DNA of 36,654 nt from a virus: positions 1 through 36,654 of the IMG/VR virus record IMGVR_UViG_3300037343_000050; one strand, given 5' to 3'. The position numbers and the translations under genes were made by a program. Under the pieces are notes generated by a model. That model was not told the DNA's origin, made no database searches, and worked only from the letters and a program-made list of their open reading frames with translations. Below are positions 1-5,685 of the stretch, in pieces (the first letter of the stretch is position 1; the number at the start of each line of letters is the position of its first letter).

Positions 1-1
1 T

Positions 2-40
2 GAAGTGTATTACGCAGTTTGTGAGGAACAACCAAAATGA
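2..40 (+). CDS. 3' end of Rz1-like gene (variant allele, partial)
   Basis: The frame from base 2 reads EVYYAVCEEQPK and stops at 38-40. The complete gene at 32988-33218 ends EVYYAVCEY. The nucleotide differences include synonymous changes (GTG/GTT, TAT/TAC) and an altered tail, so this end represents a different allele of the same gene. The start lies outside the window. Confidence 0.7.
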   Translation, partial: EVYYAVCEEQPK

Positions 41-49
41 GGTGATGTG

Positions 50-232
50 ATGTGGGTTGCTATTGTTTATATGTGTTTTGCTGCCGAATGTTTTTTTATA
101 GATTCTCCACCTGCTCTTACGCAAGAGGGCTGCCTTGAGATGTTGGCTGGGGCAAGTAGGCAACTGGCATCCGACCCTGCTGTTATCGCTTTTGACGGTA
201 AGTGCATTCAGGTGCGAATCAAAGAAAGTTAG
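50..232 (+). CDS. Small membrane/secreted-type phage protein
   Basis: A 60-residue protein with a hydrophobic N-terminus (MWVAIVYMCFAAECFF) that could be a signal or membrane segment, followed by a short polar domain with cysteines. ATG 50 is preferred because GAGG at 39-42 gives a 7-base spacing; an in-frame GTG lies at 47. It is the last gene of the rightward late operon, after the spanin genes. Short proteins with this kind of start are common in aquatic phages, but I assign no function. Its TAG overlaps the opposing TAA of the next gene. The right copy differs at the N-terminus (MWIAVIYM). Confidence 0.7.
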   Translation: MWVAIVYMCFAAECFFIDSPPALTQEGCLEMLAGASRQLASDPAVIAFDGKCIQVRIKES

Positions 233-537
233 TCGTTACCGCATAATGGGTTAGCTCGTTGTCTTGGTTCATTGTTTTTTACCCACAAGATAGGCGGGTG
301 TGTTTTCTCAAACTCATCAACTAACATAGCCAGTGTCCACATCTCTTCTGTTTCAAAGGTCTCTAGCCATCGTGAAAAGCGCTCCCAGTCTCTGTCGTGC
401 ATGGGGTGCAAGGCGATCTCTTGTGGGTATCCTTCGTCCGTATATACGTCTATCCTTCCCGCTGCCCAGCAGTCGCCGTTCTTAGCGATCCAGTCAGTGT
501 TGATCGGACCCATCCAATTTGTTGAGTAACTTATCAT
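229..537 (-). CDS. Conserved phage protein of unknown function
   Basis: A 102-residue soluble acidic protein starting MISYSTNWMGPINTDW, rich in Trp and Asp/Glu, with no transmembrane segment. It resembles a conserved phage hypothetical family I have seen in other genomes, without known function. It is the last gene of the leftward early operon. Its ATG overlaps the stop of the preceding 22-codon mini-gene, and its TAA overlaps the TAG of the convergent gene at 50-232. Confidence 0.75.
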   Translation of the reverse strand: MISYSTNWMGPINTDWIAKNGDCWAAGRIDVYTDEGYPQEIALHPMHDRDWERFSRWLETFETEEMWTLAMLVDEFEKTHPPILWVKNNEPRQRANPLCGND

Positions 538-602
538 CTGTTTTTTTCCTTAAGTTTGGCTTCAACAATTGCTGTATAAAGCACCAATCGCGCCTTTTTC
601 AT
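534..602 (-). CDS. 22-residue mini-gene ending EAKLKEKNR
   Basis: Reads MKKARLVLYTAIVEAKLKEK followed by NR. It starts 5 bases after the stop of the 607-984 gene and its TGA overlaps the ATG of the next gene, which suggests translational coupling. The C-terminus resembles the end of the 6466-6816 protein (AIEAKLKEKNQRR) in both protein and DNA. It may be a real micro-protein or a coupling leader whose AAGGA supplies the ribosome binding site for the next gene. Confidence 0.45.
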   Translation of the reverse strand: MKKARLVLYTAIVEAKLKEKNR

Positions 603-606
603 TGCC

Positions 607-984
607 TCAATTGACACCACTACCTCCGTTCACATTCTCATCAAGCCACTGTTGCACCTCTCCGCCAGACCACATCTTGCGTAGCATGGTGGGAAATACA
701 ATGCGCTCGCGCTGGTCTTCAATCGCGTCATCTAGCGCCTCCATGGCGTCCATCTCCGCCTCATACTGTTCGGCACCGGTTAGCGGGTGTGTAGCCGTGT
801 TTTGCAATGCTTTTAACGCCAGCTTCATTGCTCCAAGTGCAGGAATAGGATGAAACCCATCCAGTTTACAAAGTTCGCTCATGCGATTCTCCTCACTAAT
901 CGTTTCAATCTTCTCACTAATCGTTTCAATATTCTCATCACAAACACAAATCGTTTCCCCGCATACCCTACAATATCCGCTCAT
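607..984 (-). CDS. Zinc-knuckle-like phage protein with two possible starts
   Basis: The 125-residue form begins with a cysteine cluster (CRVCGETICVC, residues 5-15) that could bind zinc. A short internal duplication (NIETISEKIETISEEN) follows, encoded by about 21-bp tandem DNA repeats at 894-937. A second in-frame ATG at 882, preceded by GAGGAG at 6 bases, would give a 91-residue form starting MSELCKLDG. The long form has a purine-rich GGGAGGGAG directly before its ATG. The acidic, helical C-terminal body is shared by both forms. Function unknown. Confidence 0.7.
   Translation of the reverse strand: MSGYCRVCGETICVCDENIETISEKIETISEENRMSELCKLDGFHPIPALGAMKLALKALQNTATHPLTGAEQYEAEMDAMEALDDAIEDQRERIVFPTMLRKMWSGGEVQQWLDENVNGGSGVN
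894..937. repeat. Tandem ~21-bp repeat inside 607-984 gene
   Basis: Two adjacent near-identical copies of a unit containing CTCACTAATCGTTTCAAT, with a degenerate third partial copy to about 956. On the coding strand it encodes the duplicated IETISE segment. It lies between the two candidate start codons, so changes in copy number would alter only the long form. Confidence 0.7.
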
Positions 985-1000
985 CTCCCTCCCCTAATGT

Positions 1001-1041
1001 ATCGTATTTAGGACATTAACGCTGTTAATGCTTTGTTAATG
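1001..1041 (-). promoter_or_regulatory. Candidate leftward promoter with three operator heptamers
   Basis: Three copies of GTTAATG lie at 1014-1020 (inverted), 1024-1030 and 1035-1041. The first two form a perfect 7-bp inverted repeat around a 3-base centre. On the minus strand TTAACA (1028-1023), a 16-base spacer and TACGAT (1006-1001) form a possible promoter whose -35 overlaps the repeat. The gap lies between a winged-helix regulator gene and the 607-984 gene, so local autoregulation is plausible. Confidence 0.45.
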
Positions 1042-1056
1042 GCACACAAATGGTTG

Positions 1057-1314
1057 TTACGCTGCCTTATCTTGACGGTAAGCAGGCTTACAAAGGTTAA
1101 ACGGGTCGTGCAACCTGGTAGTGTGCCCAAACTTAAACGCTTTTTGGTTGTTTAGTTTGATGCGTATCAAATCATTATTAGCAATCATCTCGCCTATGAC
1201 TGAGACAACATGGCTTTTACTGTAGCCAATCTCTTTAGCAATCTCTGCCGAGTCTGTCATACCAGCAGCAATGCACTCTTTTATCAGGTGCGGAACCTTA
1301 GTTCTTTTTTTCAT
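1057..1314 (-). CDS. Small winged-helix DNA-binding protein
   Basis: An 85-residue basic protein from ATG 1314, chosen because GAGGAGAAGG lies just upstream; an upstream in-frame start at 1365 would overlap the previous gene heavily. Residues about 20-52 (DSAEIAKEIGYSKSHVVSV, then IGEMIANNDLIRI) read as a helix-turn-helix plus wing, of the kind used by small phage regulators. It overlaps the preceding gene by ATGA. The repeated GTTAATG sites directly downstream are natural candidates for its binding. Confidence 0.7.
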   Translation of the reverse strand: MKKRTKVPHLIKECIAAGMTDSAEIAKEIGYSKSHVVSVIGEMIANNDLIRIKLNNQKAFKFGHTTRLHDPFNLCKPAYRQDKAA

Positions 1315-1499
1315 GCCTTCTCCTCGGTCAGCGTTCTGAGCGACAGTGCTTTGTACATATCCCACTTCTTTTGTATCTCCGGTTGCTCGCTAGCAGGAAC
1401 CCATCCTCGTGCACGCCAACGTACAGATATGCAAGTTCCAGTCTTTGTATATATGAACTCACTCTCCAAGTTTCTTGCTAAGTCTTCTGTGTGCTTCAT
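1311..1499 (-). CDS. Conserved small phage protein
   Basis: A 62-residue protein starting MKHTEDLARNLES. The middle (WRARGWVPASEQPEIQKKW) looks like a short conserved phage family of unknown function. An AAGGAGAGG box precedes the ATG. It overlaps the end of the Q-like gene by 41 bases in another frame and the next gene by 4 bases. Confidence 0.65.
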   Translation of the reverse strand: MKHTEDLARNLESEFIYTKTGTCISVRWRARGWVPASEQPEIQKKWDMYKALSLRTLTEEKA

Positions 1500-1812
1500 C
1501 TAACCTCTCCTTAAATTTTTTATGGTTCATGCGTACTCGGTGACTACAGTAATACTCTGACTCGTATGGAAAGCTGATATATCTAGCTTTGATAACAGCC
1601 CTGAGAGTGGCGTTAAGCTCGCACACGCACTTTTCTACTAGCTCTGCGTCTAACAGGTCAGGCTCTATCCTGTCCTCCGTATCGTCGCCCCACACGTCTC
1701 CTGACTCTGGTATGTAAAACCGTTCGGCACTGGCGCAAGTATCTGGGCCCTGGGGTGCTGTGCTACCTTGCATTGCAAACGACCAGTTAACCAAACGATC
1801 TCTTATGCTCAT
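1459..1812 (-). CDS. Putative Q-like late antiterminator / sigma-region-4-like protein
   Basis: A 117-residue protein. The C-terminal half (residues about 55-115) contains LNATLRAVIKARYISFP, then HRVRMNHKKFKERLDEAH. This resembles the sigma-70 region 4-like helix-turn-helix of phage Q/ArpU-type antiterminators. In lambdoid phages Q acts at the late promoter pR' and lets RNA polymerase read through the terminator just after it. A matching promoter-terminator pair is present at 8921-9020. A plain DNA-binding protein is the alternative. The ATG overlaps the stop of the YbcO-like gene. Confidence 0.5.
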   Translation of the reverse strand: MSIRDRLVNWSFAMQGSTAPQGPDTCASAERFYIPESGDVWGDDTEDRIEPDLLDAELVEKCVCELNATLRAVIKARYISFPYESEYYCSHRVRMNHKKFKERLDEAHRRLSKKLGE

Positions 1813-2150
1813 ATCTTTACCTTTTCAGATTCAAATAACCAGCCTATTGTCTTTCGGTGTGCTTCTTCCCACATTTCTACACGTTCTGCTTTACTCAGGT
1901 TCTTGCCTTGGTCAAGCTCCATATGACAAATATTGCACATAGCCGCTATCCTATAGTCCTGAGCTTTTATGCCTCTGCCCTTACCGTCTCGCAACTGGTT
2001 AGAGTGGGCGGCGACCACAGTCCCATCGTTGTAATTCCCACAGGACATACACTCCGGCACCTCTCTTACTAGCTTTAGCAACTTAGGACTTCTGTAGGTT
2101 CCATGCGACACGAACATTCTCCTGTAAGTCATTTGCTGCTTGATCGCCAC
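1809..2150 (-). CDS. YbcO-like (DUF1364) HNH-type nuclease
   Basis: A 113-residue protein with CMSCGNYNDGT, then VAAHSNQLRDG and CNICHMELDQG: two CxxC-type pairs around a His. This matches the zinc-bound HNH/ββα-Me core of the lambdoid YbcO/DUF1364 family, structure-selective DNases found near ninB-type recombination genes. The given start is a GTG at 2150; ATGs at 2132 and 2117 are possible and would shorten the 68-base overlap with the preceding gene. Neighbouring Erf, exonuclease and NinB fit a role in recombination. Confidence 0.65.
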   Translation of the reverse strand: MAIKQQMTYRRMFVSHGTYRSPKLLKLVREVPECMSCGNYNDGTVVAAHSNQLRDGKGRGIKAQDYRIAAMCNICHMELDQGKNLSKAERVEMWEEAHRKTIGWLFESEKVKI

Positions 2151-2295
2151 GAACCCTGCGGATGGTGTTTATGTACCGCTGTCTGCTGTCTCTGTCCGGT
2201 AGCTTGCAGACGTGTTTTGCCTCACACCAAGCCCTCCACTCCTCTGAATCCGTATGTACTTCCTGACCACTTGGTAGGGTTGTTGCTGTAGCCAT
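2083..2295 (-). CDS. Small phage protein (DUF7696-like)
   Basis: A 70-residue protein starting MATATTLPSGQEVHTDSEEW, with CEAKHVCKLPD, RDSRQRYI and RRVRGDQAAND. This pattern is common in phage early regions and I associate it with DUF7696; function unknown. It lies between the winged-helix gene and the YbcO-like gene and overlaps both in other frames. Confidence 0.65.
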   Translation of the reverse strand: MATATTLPSGQEVHTDSEEWRAWCEAKHVCKLPDRDSRQRYINTIRRVRGDQAANDLQENVRVAWNLQKS

Positions 2296-2624
2296 GATGA
2301 TGCAATGTCCGGTTGAATTTTGATGATGGTTAATAATTTTCTTCGCATGTGATTAGTTTGATTAGCACTAGGTCTGTCTGCATCGGAGCTGTTGCCCATC
2401 GACCATAGCGCTCGTGGTGTGCCACCGGTATCTGATTTCCATTCTGATATGTGTATCCTGCCTTCGTGTTTTAGTATTTTAAGGTGGTAAGTAATACGAG
2501 ACTTAGTTGCTGAAAACTCTTGTGCAATATCCTTGACATAACAAGCGCCTTTATGCTTAATATGCCTGATGATTAAATATCGAATATGCATATCAATTAC
2601 AGATCGTTGTGCAAGATGTGCCAT
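2169..2624 (-). CDS. Winged-helix (ArsR-like) DNA-binding regulator
   Basis: A 151-residue protein. Residues about 12-70 contain GACYVKDIAQEFSATKSRI followed by YHLKILKHEGRIHI, a clear winged helix-turn-helix as in ArsR/MarR-type regulators. The last 40 or so residues (from LQQQPYQVV on) are read across the start of the 2083-2295 gene in another frame and look unlike a folded domain. Either a genuine overprinted tail exists or the ancestral stop was lost. Its ATG overlaps the cysteine-rich peptide gene by 32 bases. Confidence 0.65.
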   Translation of the reverse strand: MAHLAQRSVIDMHIRYLIIRHIKHKGACYVKDIAQEFSATKSRITYHLKILKHEGRIHISEWKSDTGGTPRALWSMGNSSDADRPSANQTNHMRRKLLTIIKIQPDIASSWLQQQPYQVVRKYIRIQRSGGLGVRQNTSASYRTETADSGT

Positions 2625-2742
2625 TACAACAGGTAGTGCAGATGGTAGTCTTACCGTTTATCATAAATATCTGGGTTGTGCAGGCAGCGTAGGCGGCTGT
2701 GACTGCAAACGTTAAGGCGATTCCTAATGCTAATCGTTTCAT
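2593..2742 (-). CDS. Cysteine-rich secreted/periplasmic micro-protein
   Basis: A 49-residue protein. Residues 1-19 (MKRLALGIALTFAVTAAYA) are a textbook signal peptide with a basic N-region, hydrophobic core and AYA cleavage site. The mature part contains CTTQIF, ICTTCCNGTSC and TTIC: six cysteines after the signal. The ATG overlaps the NinB stop (ATGA). I recall short phage proteins with a CTTCC-type motif from other genomes, without assigned function. The disulphide-rich design suggests an envelope role. Confidence 0.75.
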   Translation of the reverse strand: MKRLALGIALTFAVTAAYAACTTQIFMINGKTTICTTCCNGTSCTTICN

Positions 2743-3092
2743 AGGTGTTGATCCTTAAAATATATCACTTGGTCGATAAAGTGGCTAAATTCGTCTACTG
2801 TTAACTCTGTTGTGCTCGGCTCTGCTTCAGTCACCAACCCGAACGGCATCTCTATTACTCTGCCAGGTAGGAACCTTTCTTTAAAATACCTGTGCCAGAC
2901 CTGTGGCGTAAACTGCTTGCCATCTAGCCAGACTGACTCTGCCACCTCGTGCACAGCCGCCCAATACAGCGCGTTCTGCTCTAGGCTACGGCTTGGCTTT
3001 CTTATCTCTACCACATGGCCATCTGGCGCTTGTGATATCATTTCCATGGCATGAGACCTGTCTGCGGTGAGGCGGAGTATTGTCCGCTCCAT
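2739..3092 (-). CDS. ninB: NinB-like recombination protein
   Basis: A 117-residue protein. The run SRSLEQNALYWAAVHEVAES and the later QFTPQVWHRYFKERFLPG, then TTELTVDEFSHFIDQV, match the NinB/Orf family of lambdoid phages. Lambda Orf/NinB binds single-stranded DNA and substitutes for RecFOR in loading recombinase or annealase. Length fits the family, which is usually about 120-150 residues. It is part of the same leftward operon as Erf and the exonuclease. Confidence 0.85.
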   Translation of the reverse strand: MERTILRLTADRSHAMEMISQAPDGHVVEIRKPSRSLEQNALYWAAVHEVAESVWLDGKQFTPQVWHRYFKERFLPGRVIEMPFGLVTEAEPSTTELTVDEFSHFIDQVIYFKDQHL

Positions 3093-3463
3093 TAGCCTTT
3101 GCCTCTAATGCCAGATGCTAACGAGCGCTCAACTTTTTCTTTATTCCACAATTGATAGTTAATTTTGAACGTTCTGCGCTTGTTGTCGTCTATCTCAAAT
3201 CCCCGTTGCGAGTTCGGTTTAAAGATATTGGCATCAGTAACGCTATACATCTGTCTGTCCATTTGGTTTTTAAAGGCGATGGGGTCTATGTCTATCAGCT
3301 CTAGCCACGGGCCACCGTGCTCGTAGATAAACTCAAAAGCTAAAGCCACGTCCTCCTGTAGCTTTAACCCGTGCTCGGTATCCAAAGGCGGTAGAAAGGT
3401 ATCTGCAACAGCGGAAGCAACAACAGCAGCTATTAGCTTTTCATAGGCTCGGATATCATCCAT
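3092..3463 (-). CDS. Phage early protein of unknown function
   Basis: A 123-residue soluble protein starting MDDIRAYEKLIAAVVASA; the N-terminal half is predicted helical, and the C-terminus is basic (RRTFKINYQLWNKEKVERSL). I do not recognise a domain. It overlaps the upstream transmembrane mini-gene through ATGGATGA and touches the start of NinB, so translational coupling is likely. Confidence 0.7.
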   Translation of the reverse strand: MDDIRAYEKLIAAVVASAVADTFLPPLDTEHGLKLQEDVALAFEFIYEHGGPWLELIDIDPIAFKNQMDRQMYSVTDANIFKPNSQRGFEIDDNKRRTFKINYQLWNKEKVERSLASGIRGKG

Positions 3464-3533
3464 TTTCGATAGCCAGCAACAAGATTACCCACCCTAAGAT
3501 GATAAAGAAACTAGCGCAGGCAATGTATTTCAT
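3456..3533 (-). CDS. 25-residue single-span membrane micro-protein
   Basis: Reads MKYIACASFFIILGWVILLL followed by AIENG: one hydrophobic span filling most of the peptide. Its ATG overlaps the stop of the DUF3310 gene (ATGA) and its stop overlaps the next gene's start. The tight fit on both sides and clear membrane character support it as a real gene. Function unknown. Confidence 0.6.
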   Translation of the reverse strand: MKYIACASFFIILGWVILLLAIENG

Positions 3534-3907
3534 ATTATGTCTCCAAGTTTTCGGGGAATAAGTGCTTGATCGCATTCGTTAACAGCTTGCACTCTGCTTG
3601 CATCTCCAAAGAAGTTTCGTGGGCCTGATCTATGTTGTTTTTCAGCAACTGCTTTTTCATCCGGCTCATCAGGGCAGTTAGTGTCAGCGTGTGTGTGCTG
3701 TAGTCGATCATGTTCCACTTCTATCAGTTTGTTGAGATAGTGCAAGGCTTTCTCCAGATCCTGCACCCCATTCTTTTTGCGGTAGCGGGTGACGTACTTA
3801 ATTATGTTGCCTTCCAAGAAACCCAGATCATGGGACAGGATGTAGTCCCAAGTCTGAATCCCTGCTTGGTAATGAGTGCCACCCACTTGCGTTTCGTTCG
3901 CAATCAT
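3530..3907 (-). CDS. DUF3310 (SaV-like) nucleotide-kinase-type protein
   Basis: A 125-residue protein. Residues about 6-65 carry QVGGTHYQAGIQTWDYI, then EGNIIKYVTRYRKKNGVQDL and EKALHYLNKLIE, the signature of the DUF3310 family found in many phages and often annotated as nucleotide kinase without firm evidence. The C-terminal half is polar and not conserved to my eye. ATG 3907 shares its A with the TGA of the SSB-like gene. Confidence 0.8.
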   Translation of the reverse strand: MIANETQVGGTHYQAGIQTWDYILSHDLGFLEGNIIKYVTRYRKKNGVQDLEKALHYLNKLIEVEHDRLQHTHADTNCPDEPDEKAVAEKQHRSGPRNFFGDASRVQAVNECDQALIPRKLGDII

Positions 3908-4152
3908 CAAAAAGGCACGTCGTCTGGCATATCTGCTAAGTTTTGTGTAGTAGGCTTTTTCGGTTCGTACTCTTTAGGCTCGGTTAGCGTGAACCAACCA
4001 TCTGAACCAACTGGCACAGCTTCTAGCTTCATTGCCAACCCACCGTTCTTGGTTTCCATCACCACTCCACACTTTAGCCAACGTTTCTTTTCCTCGCCCT
4101 GCTTGTTTGTGTAGGTTCCGGTGCTTGCAATCACTTCGTACTTAACGCTCAT
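3907..4152 (-). CDS. SSB-like protein with acidic C-terminal tip
   Basis: An 81-residue protein with a β-rich N-terminal part (YEVIASTGTYTNKQGEEKKR onward). The C-terminus ends DMPDDVPF, closely resembling the tip of bacterial SSB (…DDDIPF), which recruits replication and recombination proteins. It is shorter than normal SSB, so only a reduced OB-fold could fit. It lies directly after the lambda-exo-like nuclease and Erf, which fits single-strand binding in annealing recombination. Confidence 0.6.
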   Translation of the reverse strand: MSVKYEVIASTGTYTNKQGEEKKRWLKCGVVMETKNGGLAMKLEAVPVGSDGWFTLTEPKEYEPKKPTTQNLADMPDDVPF

Positions 4153-4772
4153 TTGTCATTCCTTTTGGTTAACGATTCGACTTTATTGTCTACTTCCTGC
4201 AAAAACTTACTAACCTCATGTTGCATCATCTCGATGTACTTGTCATCGCGGTTTACCCTAACAATTAACAATTCAAGACCGTCGGGAAGTCTAGGGTCAA
4301 ACGAGACAAAGTCGCACCACTTGCGACCAGTTGCAGACATCTGTGCTTGCATCTGGATAAAGTACTTCTTGGGTGGCGCGTCTGCTTCTAGGTACTCTAG
4401 GTGCGTAGCCGTGTTGGGACACTTTATTTCTATTAACCCAACTTCACCCACCAAACCGTCTGGGCTACACCCAAAGTTAACAATACTAAAGTGGTCTACA
4501 AACGCTACCTGCTCTACAAAATCACCCGTCCTAACCTCGTATGCGGCTCTGGCTTGAGGTTCTGTGTCTACACCCCATTGCATAGCTGCGTTACTAAACC
4601 CTGCTGTCTTTTGTTTGGTCAGGCGTTCTACTACTAAATCTGCTTTGTAGTTTTTGCGACCAGCAGACTCTCCGTCTCGACCTTTGGACAGCACATCTGC
4701 GACACGGGAAGCTGTCACCTTCCCCGCTCTAACGGCAAACCACTCTGGGCTACCTTGTGTTATCTCACCCAT
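4149..4772 (-). CDS. YqaJ/lambda-exonuclease-like recombination nuclease
   Basis: A 207-residue protein from ATG 4772, preferred because AAGGA lies 8 bases upstream; an in-frame start at 4796 adds 8 residues. Motifs of the lambda Exo/YqaJ PD-(D/E)xK fold are present: WGVDTEPQAR (E71), CSPDGLVG (D105), IEIKCP (E115, K117) and QMQAQM then WCDFVS. These enzymes digest the 5' strand of duplex ends and hand single strands to an annealase, here the adjacent Erf. Confidence 0.85.
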   Translation of the reverse strand: MGEITQGSPEWFAVRAGKVTASRVADVLSKGRDGESAGRKNYKADLVVERLTKQKTAGFSNAAMQWGVDTEPQARAAYEVRTGDFVEQVAFVDHFSIVNFGCSPDGLVGEVGLIEIKCPNTATHLEYLEADAPPKKYFIQMQAQMSATGRKWCDFVSFDPRLPDGLELLIVRVNRDDKYIEMMQHEVSKFLQEVDNKVESLTKRNDK

Positions 4773-5316
4773 CCATGAGTTCCTTTTTACGGGCATCCTT
4801 GGCGGCGTTAATCTTGCCTAGTGCTGTCTTGTCCGTCTTAAACATGGAATAGGCGGCTGTAAACTGGGCTTTAAGCGCATCTAGCGACTCGGCTGACATA
4901 ACACCCTTGATCGCCACAGAAACGTCTTGTGCCTCGCCTGTGTTGGTCGCGTCGGCATCCTTAGTGTCGTCAATCAGGAACAAACCGTTTAGCGCATACT
5001 TACGAGCATAGCTACTAGCCGCACCAGTGATCTGCGATTCATCCATACCTTTCTTGGTTTCTGCTTCACGAGCGTATGCAGTGACTGTAATGTTATTTTC
5101 ACCATCAACAAATGTCGCCTCAGCCTCTACATAAACCCGTCCACCAACTTCTCGGATAGTGTCGCTTAGGGTTACAACCGCACCATCCAAAAGCGGTTTG
5201 ACAGCTTCTAGGATGTCCTCACAAGAACGGTAGCGGTAGCCACCAAACTTGTTCATCTGACCCTTGGGTGCTTTCAGGGACTTTTGGATAGCTTCTAGTT
5301 TCTTATACACACTCAT
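4765..5316 (-). CDS. erf: Erf-family single-strand annealing protein
   Basis: A 183-residue protein from ATG 5316, with AAGGAG 7 bases upstream. The N-terminal 120 residues contain KGQMNKFGGYRYRSCEDI, then ITVTAYAREAETKKGM and ITGAASSYARKYAL, typical of the ERF superfamily. P22 Erf forms rings that anneal single-stranded DNA and circularise the genome after infection. It overlaps the exonuclease start by 8 bases, forming a two-component recombinase. Confidence 0.88.
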   Translation of the reverse strand: MSVYKKLEAIQKSLKAPKGQMNKFGGYRYRSCEDILEAVKPLLDGAVVTLSDTIREVGGRVYVEAEATFVDGENNITVTAYAREAETKKGMDESQITGAASSYARKYALNGLFLIDDTKDADATNTGEAQDVSVAIKGVMSAESLDALKAQFTAAYSMFKTDKTALGKINAAKDARKKELMDG

Positions 5317-5536
5317 TTTCACGCTCCTTAACACGCTGGATATGGCCTTCGACCATGTCTAGTAATTTGCACATATCTTCGTCTGTAGAGTGATAAGACT
5401 GAGCGATATGCACGATTAGGCGTTCTACTAGCACTGGGTCGCAAAAGTAAGCAACCCACCACTCTCGGTCATCCTGTGGGAAGCTATCAGAACCTGCTAA
5501 GGCCGACATTGTTTGGCAGATGTGTTCGATATTCAT
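5303..5536 (-). CDS. Small phage protein of unknown function
   Basis: A 77-residue protein from ATG 5536, which overlaps the stop of the upstream membrane mini-gene (ATGA). It contains WWVAYFCDPVLVERLIVHIA and a helical charged C-terminus. No family recognised. Its end overlaps the erf start by 14 bases. Confidence 0.65.
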   Translation of the reverse strand: MNIEHICQTMSALAGSDSFPQDDREWWVAYFCDPVLVERLIVHIAQSYHSTDEDMCKLLDMVEGHIQRVKERENECV

Positions 5537-5619
5537 AATACGATCCATCCCATGGCCACGAAGGTTACGATGGCTACTGTTACCGCTGCGCCGATGGCGT
5601 ATATTGTGTGGTCGTACAT
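5533..5619 (-). CDS. 28-residue single-span membrane micro-protein
   Basis: Reads MYDHTIYAIGAAVTVAIVTF followed by VAMGWIVL. A strong AAGGAGA box sits just before the ATG inside a leader sequence that is repeated upstream of the operon's first gene. The stop overlaps the next ATG. Function unknown; the strong translation signal argues that it is expressed. Confidence 0.6.
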   Translation of the reverse strand: MYDHTIYAIGAAVTVAIVTFVAMGWIVL

Positions 5620-5620
5620 T

Positions 5621-5647
5621 TGTTTCTCCTTGGTTAGAAACTACATT
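5621..5647 (-). promoter_or_regulatory. Repeated leader/RBS element, internal copy
   Basis: Matches 7441-7467 at about 23 of 27 positions, including AACCAAGGAGA before the start codon and AATGTAG further upstream. Both copies sit immediately upstream of an ATG. Here it follows the HNH gene. It may be a conserved translation enhancer or an early regulatory element. Confidence 0.5.
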
Positions 5648-5685
5648 GTGTTCGTTTGTGTTGCTTTTGTGTATAGGTGTTTTCC

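Larger units (their letters stand above)
66..3469. repeat. Left copy of ~3.4-kb terminal direct repeat
   Basis: This segment recurs at 33251-36654, offset by 33185 bases. All encoded proteins in both strands match between copies. It reflects terminal redundancy of a circularly permuted genome or an assembly overlap, giving a unit genome of about 33.2 kb. The 65 bases before it are similar but not identical to 33186-33250. Confidence 0.95.

Noticed and set aside
4153-4557. 134-codon plus-strand frame
   Set aside because: Antisense to the lambda-exo-like nuclease, whose motifs are clear.
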